From contig CAMAQU010000044.1 in assembly GCA_945860425.1 (NCBI GenBank), positions 1 to 10,301 of the forward strand: 10,301 nucleotides of DNA, in the 5' to 3' direction. The notes under the pieces are model-generated. The model searched no databases. It was given only the letters and a program-made list of their open reading frames with translations, and was not told the origin of the DNA. Position 1 is the first letter of the stretch; every line of letters begins with the position of its first letter. Below, one piece after another: positions 1 through 5,606 of the stretch. A program made the position numbers and the translations under genes. The DNA comes from Sphingomonas paucimobilis. Its GTDB lineage: Bacteria > Pseudomonadota > Alphaproteobacteria > Sphingomonadales > Sphingomonadaceae.

Positions 1-1215
1 GGGCCCTCCCCTAACCCCTCCCGCCTGCGGGAGGGGAACTACAAGGCCGACTTCCCCGGCCTGAAGGACTGGCATTATCTCGACACCGCCGCGACGGCGC
101 AAAAGCCGCAGGCTGTGATCGACGCCATGTCCCGTGCGCTGGGCGAAGATTATGCGACGGTCCATCGGGGCGTCTATGCGCGCTCGGCCAATATGACGCT
201 GGCCTATGAACTGGCCCGCAAAAAAATAGCATCCTTTGTCGGGGCAAATGACCCCAATGAGATTGTCTTTGTCCGCGGCGCGACCGAGGCGATCAACTTG
301 CTGGCTTATAGCTGGGGCGGCCTTTTGCAGTCGGGGGACCGCATCCTCCTCTCGCAATTGGAACATCATTCCAACATTGTGCCTTGGCAAATGCTGCGCG
401 ACCGGATCGGCATTGAAATTGATGTCTGCCCCTTGACCGAAGAGGGCCGGATTGATCTTGATGCCGCAGAAGCGATGCTGACGGATCGGCATAAGCTGGT
501 GGCCTTGGCCCATGTCTCCAATGTTCTTGGCTCGGTGCTCGACGCCAAAAGAGCGGCCAAATTGGCGCAGAGTGTCGGCGCGAAATTGCTGCTCGATGGG
601 TGTCAGGCTGTACCGCACATGCCCGTCGACATGGCGGATCTCGACTGTGATTTTTACGTCTTTTCCGGGCATAAGCTTTATGGCCCAACGGGCATTGGCG
701 TGCTGTGGGCGCGGGCAGAACTGCTCGAGACCATGCCCCCCTGGCAGGGCGGGGGTGCCATGATTGACCGGGTGACATTTGACCGCACGACCTATGCCCC
801 ACCGCCGGGACGATTTGAGGCCGGGACGCCGGCCATAAGCGAAGTCATCGCGCTGGCGGCGGCCATTGAGTATGTGCAGGCTGTTGGCTTGCCTGCCATG
901 CATGCCCATGAACTGGCCCTTGTCCGTCAGACGCGTGAGGCGCTGCGTCAGATCAACTCCGTGCGCCTTTTTGGCCCGGAGGATGCCGCTGGGATTGTCT
1001 CCTTTGCGATGGAGGGGGTGCACCCCCATGATATCGGTACGATATTGGACGAAGAAGGTGTCGCCATTCGCGCCGGGCATCATTGCGCCCAACCGCTGAT
1101 GGATCATTTGGGTGTTGCCGCCACGGCACGCGCCAGCTTTGGCCTTTACAATGATGAACTTGATGTCGCCGCGCTGGTGCGCGGCCTTGAACGCGTGAAG
1201 AGGATCTTTGGATGA
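1..1215 (+). CDS. sufS: Cysteine desulfurase SufS (5' end outside the window)
   Basis: PLP-dependent cysteine desulfurase that takes sulfur from L-cysteine and passes it as a persulfide to the SUF Fe-S assembly machinery in the cytoplasm. The frame is open from base 1. The conserved N-terminal stretch KADFPGL...YLDTAATAQKP lies at about 43-108, ahead of the first conventional in-frame start (GTG at 115), so that GTG cannot be the true start. Between 1 and 114 there is no in-frame ATG, GTG or TTG, so the start lies upstream of the window. Key residues are visible: the PLP lysine in SGHKLYGPTG (Lys codon 673-675) and the catalytic cysteine in RAGHHCAQP (codon 1084-1086), in the context typical of group II (SufS) rather than IscS enzymes. 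The visible frame encodes 404 residues, already about the usual SufS length of roughly 406. It overlaps the next gene by ATGA. Oddity: bases 15-36, inside the frame, form a palindromic repeat. Confidence 0.95.
   Translation, partial: GPSPNPSRLREGNYKADFPGLKDWHYLDTAATAQKPQAVIDAMSRALGEDYATVHRGVYARSANMTLAYELARKKIASFVGANDPNEIVFVRGATEAINLLAYSWGGLLQSGDRILLSQLEHHSNIVPWQMLRDRIGIEIDVCPLTEEGRIDLDAAEAMLTDRHKLVALAHVSNVLGSVLDAKRAAKLAQSVGAKLLLDGCQAVPHMPVDMADLDCDFYVFSGHKLYGPTGIGVLWARAELLETMPPWQGGGAMIDRVTFDRTTYAPPPGRFEAGTPAISEVIALAAAIEYVQAVGLPAMHAHELALVRQTREALRQINSVRLFGPEDAAGIVSFAMEGVHPHDIGTILDEEGVAIRAGHHCAQPLMDHLGVAATARASFGLYNDELDVAALVRGLERVKRIFG
15..36. repeat. Short perfect palindrome in frame at the 5' end of sufS
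   Basis: Arms CCCCTCCCGC (15-24) and GCGGGAGGGG (27-36) are perfectly complementary around a 2-base centre. The element sits in the open sufS frame, where it reads NPSRLREG, immediately before the conserved NYKADFPGL start of the SufS fold. Short G/C-rich palindromes of this style are frequent dispersed repeats in sphingomonad genomes, from general knowledge. The preceding CCCTCCCCTAA (4-14) may be part of the same unit. Membership in a repeat family cannot be shown from one copy, but the hairpin itself is directly visible. Confidence 0.6.
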
Positions 1216-1676
1216 GCGATAAAATCCGGATCGAGGAAGTGGATAGCGTTGCACCCCCGCCCAAGGCGCGCGTGGACGATATCGAACAGCCTGCGGCAAA
1301 GCTGGAGCGTAAGAAAGATTATCTGGATGGCTTTCTGGCGCAAAAACCAGCGGCCGTGCCCGCGGGCGAACCCGGCGGTGATCTGCACGACGCGGTGATT
1401 GCCGCGCTCAAAGATATTTATGATCCAGAAATTCCGGTGAATATTTATGATCTTGGCCTCATCTATAATGTTGAGGTGAATGACGGCCATGTCCATGTGA
1501 CGATGACGTTGACCACACCACATTGCCCGGTTGCCGAAGAAATGCCCGGCGAAGTCGAAATGCGGGTCGGCTCCGTCCCCGGCGTTGGGGATTGTGAAGT
1601 CAGCCTTGTCTGGGATCCGCCATGGGCCCCGGAAAATATGACGGACGAAGCCCGTTTGGAGCTTGGAATGCTATGA
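1212..1676 (+). CDS. sufT: SUF-associated DUF59 (MIP18-like) Fe-S assembly protein, SufT-like
   Basis: A 154-residue protein with a C-terminal DUF59/MIP18 domain (about residues 57-154). It carries the signature DPEIPVNIYDLGLIY at 71-85 and the TTPHCPVAEEMP block with conserved Cys105. Such proteins are encoded inside SUF operons and help mature or transfer Fe-S clusters, though their exact biochemical role is unsettled. Residues 1-55 are a charged, Pro/Ala-rich extension that looks disordered (VAPPPKAR, KPAAVPAGEPGG). The ATG at 1212 overlaps the sufS stop (ATGA). GAAGAGGA at 1197-1204 is a well-placed ribosome binding site 7 bases ahead, which supports this start. The stop overlaps sufA in the same way. 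The family call is firm; the symbol sufT is used for several DUF59 proteins and is less certain. Confidence 0.88.
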   Translation: MSDKIRIEEVDSVAPPPKARVDDIEQPAAKLERKKDYLDGFLAQKPAAVPAGEPGGDLHDAVIAALKDIYDPEIPVNIYDLGLIYNVEVNDGHVHVTMTLTTPHCPVAEEMPGEVEMRVGSVPGVGDCEVSLVWDPPWAPENMTDEARLELGML

Positions 1677-2032
1677 CCACCGAGACGAAAACCCGCGCGC
1701 GCCCTACCGCCGTCATGCTGACCCCCTCTGCCGAGGCGCGGATCGCCCATTTGATGCAGCAAGCCCCCACGGACGCCATTGGCGTGAAACTCTCTACCCC
1801 GCGTCGGGGCTGTTCCGGCCTTGCCTATTCGGTCGATTATGTGAACGAAGCCAATAGCTTTGACGAACGCATAGATGCGCCGGGCGGGACGCTTTTCATT
1901 GATGGGGCGTCGGTTCTGTACCTTGTCGGCTCAACAATGGACTGGCAAGAAGATGACTTCACCGCTGGGTTCGTCTTCAACAACCCAAATGCCAAGGGCA
2001 GTTGCGGATGCGGAGAGAGCTTTACAATATGA
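1673..2032 (+). CDS. sufA: A-type Fe-S carrier SufA (HesB/IscA family)
   Basis: A 119-residue A-type carrier that binds a [2Fe-2S] or [4Fe-4S] cluster and hands it to apo-proteins. The three conserved cysteines of the family are present: Cys47 in RRGCSGLAY, and Cys111 and Cys113 in the C-terminal GSCGCGESF motif. The core VKLSTPRRGCSGLAY...FNNPNAKGSCGCGESF is typical. The ATG at 1673 overlaps the sufT stop as ATGA and leaves a normal-length protein. A longer in-frame start at 1622 would add 17 residues overlapping conserved sufT sequence and is not favoured. Its position after sufS and sufT supports sufA rather than iscA or erpA, although paralogues cannot be fully separated by sequence alone. 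Confidence 0.9.
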   Translation: MTTETKTRARPTAVMLTPSAEARIAHLMQQAPTDAIGVKLSTPRRGCSGLAYSVDYVNEANSFDERIDAPGGTLFIDGASVLYLVGSTMDWQEDDFTAGFVFNNPNAKGSCGCGESFTI

Positions 2033-3093
2033 CCAGAAAACGCCGGATTATCGCCCTTATGCCCGGCATTCTGATATTGGGAGCAGGCCTTGCCTACGCC
2101 AATCGGGATAGTTTGTTGCGGCAGGTGTTTAACCGCGCAGTAGATCGAACCATTGGCCGCGATAAGCTGGCCGAACTGGATCCCAAATCGATTCATGTCG
2201 CTTTTTGCGGAACTGGATCCCCCTTGCCTAGCCGCGACCGGGCCTCTGCCTGCACCGCTGTTCTTGTCGCGGGCAAACTGTTCGTTTTTGACGCTGGCGA
2301 AGGCTCTGGCGAAACCCTTTCGCTCATGGGCATGCCGCTCGGCAAGATAGAAGGCGTGTTTCTCACGCATCTGCACTCCGACCATTTTGAAGGCCTTGGC
2401 CCGCTTGCGCTGCAGCGTTGGGCAGGCACCAGCGCCCAAGCACCCTTGCCCCTTATTGGTCCCGCAGGCACGGATCAGGTCGCACAAGGCCTCAACATCG
2501 CTTACGGCCCCGATAGCAAATTCCGCATGGCGCATCACGGCCCCGCCGTCGTGCCGCCGTCAGGCTTTGGCTTTGCCGCGCGCGTTATCACGCCGGGCGT
2601 TGTCTATGATCAAGGCGGCATTCGCATCACGGCATTCGCCGTCGGTCATGAGCCGGTCACGCCTTCTTATGGTTTCAGGCTCGATTGGCAGGGCAAGAGC
2701 GTGACGATCAGCGGCGATACAGCCAAGTCACAAATGCTCGCCGATATGGCAAAGGGAACCGACCTGCTGGTGCACGAAGTCCTCAACCGGGATCTGGTCG
2801 AAACCATGGCGCAGGCGGCGGACAAACACGGCCAACCCAAGCGTGGAAAGATTTTCCGCGACATTAAGGATTATCACGCGAGTCCGGAAGAAGCGGGCGA
2901 TGTCGCCAAGGTGGCGGGCGCCAAAATGCTGGCCTTCACCCATGTCGTGCCCAGCCTGCCGCGTCCCCTGATGCGTCTGGTCACATTGGGCGCGGACACA
3001 CATTATACTGGGCCAATCCGGACCATGCGCGATGGGGATCTTCTAAGCATTAATGGCAAGGATGAACCCGCCTATCGGAATCTGCTGGACTAG
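2029..3093 (+). CDS. Membrane-anchored or exported metallo-beta-lactamase-fold hydrolase (RNase Z/AtsA-like)
   Basis: A 354-residue protein. Residues 1-24 have a basic start (MTRKRR) followed by a hydrophobic run (IIALMPGILILGAGLAYA), a signal peptide or N-terminal anchor, so the enzyme probably acts in the periplasm. The MBL metal motifs follow in order: HLHSDH at 114-119, a GH pair at His207, SGDT with Asp230, His283 (YHASPEEAG) and His305 (FTHVVP). The opening FCGTGSPLPSRDRASACTAVLV resembles RNase Z/AtsA-type hydrolases, but the leader makes a tRNA-processing role unlikely, and the substrate is unknown. The ATG at 2029 overlaps the sufA stop (ATGA) and follows a purine-rich GGAGAGAG at 2012-2019. 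Starting at 2002 would add nine residues overlapping the conserved sufA C-terminus and would bury the signal. Translational coupling to the SUF genes is clear; a functional link to Fe-S assembly is only inferred. Confidence 0.85.
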   Translation: MTRKRRIIALMPGILILGAGLAYANRDSLLRQVFNRAVDRTIGRDKLAELDPKSIHVAFCGTGSPLPSRDRASACTAVLVAGKLFVFDAGEGSGETLSLMGMPLGKIEGVFLTHLHSDHFEGLGPLALQRWAGTSAQAPLPLIGPAGTDQVAQGLNIAYGPDSKFRMAHHGPAVVPPSGFGFAARVITPGVVYDQGGIRITAFAVGHEPVTPSYGFRLDWQGKSVTISGDTAKSQMLADMAKGTDLLVHEVLNRDLVETMAQAADKHGQPKRGKIFRDIKDYHASPEEAGDVAKVAGAKMLAFTHVVPSLPRPLMRLVTLGADTHYTGPIRTMRDGDLLSINGKDEPAYRNLLD

Positions 3094-3120
3094 TCAGGGG
3101 CGCTTGCGCAAAACCGGGCT

Positions 3121-3780
3121 ATGACTGAGAAACCACCGCTTCAGGCCGCCATTATTCCTGTCACCCCGTTGCAGCAAAATTGCTGCCTCATCTGGTGTAC
3201 AGAGACCATGCGCGGGGCCTTTACCGATCCGGGTGGCGACCTGCCTTTGCTGATGGGGGCCGCCGCCAAACAGGGCGTAACGATTGAAAAGCTGCTCGTG
3301 ACGCACGGGCATCTCGACCATTGCGGGCAGACGGGCATCCTCGCCAAGCAATTGGGCGTGCCCATTGAAGGCCCGCATGAGGACGATCGCTTCTGGATCT
3401 CTCAATTGGATGATGATGGCCGCAAATGGGGCATGGATGCCAAAAGCTTTGAGCCAGATCGCTGGCTGAAAGACGGAGATACGGTGACCGTCGGCAACCT
3501 GACGCTCGACGTGATCCATTGTCCCGGGCACACGCCGGGGCATATCGTCTTCTACCATGCGCCCTCGCACTTCGCGGTTGTGGGAGACGTTCTGTTCCAA
3601 GGGTCAATCGGCCGAACCGATTTCCCGCGCGGCAATCATCAGGATCTGATCGATTCAATCACGAAGAAGCTTTGGCCGCTTGGCAATGAGACGGCCTTTG
3701 TTCCCGGCCACGGCCCGATGTCGACCTTCGGGCATGAGCGTAAAACCAACGCCTTTGTGTCGGATTATCTGCTGGCTTAA
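3121..3780 (+). CDS. gloC: Type II glyoxalase (hydroxyacylglutathione hydrolase), GloC/YcbL type
   Basis: A 219-residue cytosolic MBL-fold thioesterase. Homologues of the YcbL/GloC group hydrolyse S-lactoylglutathione to D-lactate and glutathione, the second step of methylglyoxal detoxification. It keeps the family pattern: PVTPLQQNCCLIWC near the N-terminus, DPGGD at 36-40, the metal motif THGHLDH at 61-67, HCPGHTPGH at 133-141, VGD with Asp156, the GRTDFPRGNH block at 164-173 and PGHGPMS at 195-201. Length and the missing extended C-terminal glutathione-binding domain fit the short GloC type rather than GloB. It starts 27 bases after the preceding MBL gene with no strong Shine-Dalgarno, and is probably carried on the same transcript. 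It converges on rsmE across the inverted repeat at 3786-3894. Confidence 0.88.
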   Translation: MTEKPPLQAAIIPVTPLQQNCCLIWCTETMRGAFTDPGGDLPLLMGAAAKQGVTIEKLLVTHGHLDHCGQTGILAKQLGVPIEGPHEDDRFWISQLDDDGRKWGMDAKSFEPDRWLKDGDTVTVGNLTLDVIHCPGHTPGHIVFYHAPSHFAVVGDVLFQGSIGRTDFPRGNHQDLIDSITKKLWPLGNETAFVPGHGPMSTFGHERKTNAFVSDYLLA

Positions 3781-3785
3781 GCCTT

Positions 3786-3894
3786 ATCGTCATTCCCGCG
3801 CAGGCGGGAATCCATAGCCTAGACAGTCGACACCTAAGACCCGCAGGCCGTGCCTGCGCTGCTCTTGGATCCCCGCCTGCGCGGGAATGACGAT
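3786..3894. repeat. REPIN-like inverted repeat between converging genes; possible bidirectional terminator
   Basis: Two 29-base arms, 3786-3814 and 3866-3894, are inverted copies of each other with one mismatch by my alignment (A3810 in the left arm; G expected from the right). The left arm contains ATTCCC-N8-GGGAAT (3792-3811), so each arm is itself a small palindrome. The 51-base loop holds another hairpin, stem 3842-3848 with 3852-3858 around a 3-base loop. Paired REP sequences around a spacer are the layout called a REPIN, and ATTCCC-N8-GGGAAT is the form of the dispersed dRS3-type repeat known from Neisseria; similar sequences are widespread in Proteobacteria. It fills the 123-base gene-free gap and ends 9 bases from the rsmE stop. 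The RNA would fold strongly on either strand and could protect 3' ends or stop transcription, but it lacks the U-tract of a classical terminator. Confidence 0.85.
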
Positions 3895-3903
3895 CAACGG
3901 GTA

Positions 3904-4641
3904 TTACCAGTCGCCTGCCGACGCCATCCAGACAGAGAGCGCTGCAATCGCGGCCGTCTCAGCGCGGAGTATACGCGGCCCGAGCGAGACGCCGACGGCC
4001 TGCGGCATGGCCTTAATCGCCGCGCGCTCTTCGGCATCAAACCCGCCTTCCGGCCCTACAAGGATCGCCGCCGGGCCGGGTTTGATCGCCTGTGCAAAGG
4101 GCACCCCGCCCTCTTCATCGGCGAAATAAAGCACTCGATCTTCGGGCCAGTCTTTGAGGAGCGCAGGAAGTTTCACCGCCTCTTCAATCTTTGGAAGCGC
4201 GGTGCGGCCGCATTGCTCGGCCGCCTCGATCATTGTCGCGGTCAGCCGATCCATATTCATGCGCTCAACGATGGTGCGGCGCGTGATGACGGGTCGATAA
4301 AGCGCCACCCCCAATTCACACGCCTTTTCAACGACCATATCAAGCCGCGCTTTTTTAACGGGCGCCGCAAGCAGCCAAAGATCCGGGACGGTTTCTCTGG
4401 GGCGCAGCAGACCTGTCACGCGCAAGGTCAGATCCCGTTTTGCCGTCGCCGCCACTTCGGCCAGCCATTCGCCCGAACGGTCATCGAACAGCTTGACGGG
4501 CGCGCCGGGCTTTACTCGCAAAACATGGACCAGATAATGCGCCTGCCCGCCATCAAGCGTCAGCGTTGTTCCGTCCACCAAGGCGGCGTCCACATAAAGA
4601 CGCGGCGTTGATTGGGGTGGCCATGCAGGTGTCGCGGGCAT
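3904..4641 (-). CDS. rsmE: 16S rRNA (uracil(1498)-N(3))-methyltransferase RsmE
   Basis: A SAM-dependent SPOUT-class methyltransferase that makes m3U1498 in 16S rRNA. Numbering from the chosen ATG at 4641 (245 residues), the N-terminal PRLYV strand begins at about 13 and leads into a PUA-like domain with GQAHYLVHVLRVKPG. The SPOUT domain carries KKARLDMVVEKACELGV (about 96-112), IEAAEQCGR (138-146), the SAM-knot motif LVGPEGGF (194-201) and the C-terminal LGPRILRAETA (220-230). All family hallmarks are present. An in-frame ATG at 4656 would add MLTAL and overlap the divergent ubiA start. I prefer 4641 because family members begin close to the PRLYV strand, but neither start has a clear ribosome binding site. 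The TAA stop at 3904-3906 lies just beyond the REPIN-like repeat. Confidence 0.93.
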   Translation of the reverse strand: MPATPAWPPQSTPRLYVDAALVDGTTLTLDGGQAHYLVHVLRVKPGAPVKLFDDRSGEWLAEVAATAKRDLTLRVTGLLRPRETVPDLWLLAAPVKKARLDMVVEKACELGVALYRPVITRRTIVERMNMDRLTATMIEAAEQCGRTALPKIEEAVKLPALLKDWPEDRVLYFADEEGGVPFAQAIKPGPAAILVGPEGGFDAEERAAIKAMPQAVGVSLGPRILRAETAAIAALSVWMASAGDW

Positions 4642-4654
4642 AAGAGCGGTTAGC

Positions 4655-5575
4655 ATGAATGGCAGCCCAATCCAAACCGCGCTTGTCCCCGATGCCGAAC
4701 TGACGGGCTTGATGCGGATATTACCCGCCCGCGCCAGGCCCTATGCGGCGCTGGCGCGGTTGGAACGCCCGATTGGCTGGTGGTTGCTCTATTGGCCCTG
4801 CATCTTCGGTCTGGGGCTGTCGGGCGGCCTGCCGCAGCTCTGGACACTGGCGCTGTGGATGCTGCTGGGCGCCATCACCATGCGCGGGGCAGGCTGTGTC
4901 TATAACGACGTTATCGACCGTGATCTGGACGCACAGGTTGCCCGCACCCGCAACCGCCCTGTGGCGAGTGGTGCGGTCAGCGTGAAAGCCGCATGGGGCT
5001 GGCTTATTCTGCTGGCCCTGCTTGGCCTGATCGTGCTGCTGCAACTCCGCTGGGAAGCTCAATTGGTCGCGCTGGCCAGCCTGGCCCCGGTTGCGGCCTA
5101 TCCCTTTATGAAGCGGATTACTTGGTGGCCGCAGGCTTGGCTTGGCCTTGTCTTTTCCTGGGGCGCTCTGGTCGGCTGGATGGCCTTTGCCGGCGCTTCA
5201 TGGGCCATGGCGCTGGTCTATGCGGGGTCGATTTTTTGGGTGATTGGTTATGACACCATCTACGCCCTTCAAGATAAGGAAGATGACGCGCTGATCGGTG
5301 TGCGCTCCTCCGCCCGCGCCTTGGGAAGCCGCGTGCGCGCGGGGGTTGCGATCTTTTATGTCGCCGCGCTCTTGTTCTGGGGAGCGGCAATTTGGGAAGT
5401 GCGCCCGCAGCCTCTGGCGCTCCTCGCGCTCCTGCCCGCTGCCTGTCATCTGCTGTGGCAAGTGGCGACCCTTCGGGCCGATGACGGCACCGATGCGCTT
5501 GTGAAATTCCGCTCCAACCGTTTCACAGGCCTGCTCGTGGCGCTGGCCATGATAACAATTGGCGCGTCGGCTTGA
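4655..5575 (+). CDS. ubiA: 4-hydroxybenzoate polyprenyltransferase UbiA
   Basis: An integral inner-membrane prenyltransferase that joins a polyprenyl chain to 4-hydroxybenzoate, the first committed step of ubiquinone synthesis. The 306-residue protein has two Asp-rich metal/diphosphate motifs: NDVIDRDLD at 84-92 and YDTIYALQDKEDD at 199-211. The conserved RTRNRPVASG follows the first motif and KFRSNRFTGLLV lies near the C-terminus. Several hydrophobic helices are evident, for example at 41-72, 113-130, 136-152, 160-200 and 229-268. The ATG at 4655 gives a normal length; an internal ATG at 4712 would remove 19 poorly conserved residues and is possible. It diverges from rsmE with at most a few tens of bases between starts and precedes pmbA by 31 bases, so ubiA, pmbA and the phosphatase gene may form one transcript. 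Confidence 0.93.
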   Translation: MNGSPIQTALVPDAELTGLMRILPARARPYAALARLERPIGWWLLYWPCIFGLGLSGGLPQLWTLALWMLLGAITMRGAGCVYNDVIDRDLDAQVARTRNRPVASGAVSVKAAWGWLILLALLGLIVLLQLRWEAQLVALASLAPVAAYPFMKRITWWPQAWLGLVFSWGALVGWMAFAGASWAMALVYAGSIFWVIGYDTIYALQDKEDDALIGVRSSARALGSRVRAGVAIFYVAALLFWGAAIWEVRPQPLALLALLPAACHLLWQVATLRADDGTDALVKFRSNRFTGLLVALAMITIGASA

Positions 5576-5606
5576 GAAGAAGCGCCCGAACACCTAAATA
5601 AACATC

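Noticed and set aside
115..117. GTG at 115 as the sufS start
   Set aside because: It would remove the conserved ADFPGL...YLDTAAT segment that is encoded in frame just upstream.
1837..2538. 233-codon minus-strand open frame over sufA and the MBL hydrolase
   Set aside because: It is antisense to two genes with clear family motifs; its product resembles no known protein and it has no plausible start context.
3094..3120. GCGC-TT-GCGC inverted repeat as a terminator before gloC
   Set aside because: The stem is only four bases, there is no T-tract, and the 27-base gap fits an operon.
3786..3894. CRISPR array or insertion-sequence ends
   Set aside because: There are only two copies in inverted orientation, no regular spacers, no transposase frame between them, and a loop of only 51 bases.
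3850..4611. 253-codon plus-strand open frame antisense to rsmE
   Set aside because: It lies wholly opposite the strongly supported rsmE, gives an Arg/His-rich product of no recognisable fold, and begins inside the inverted repeat.
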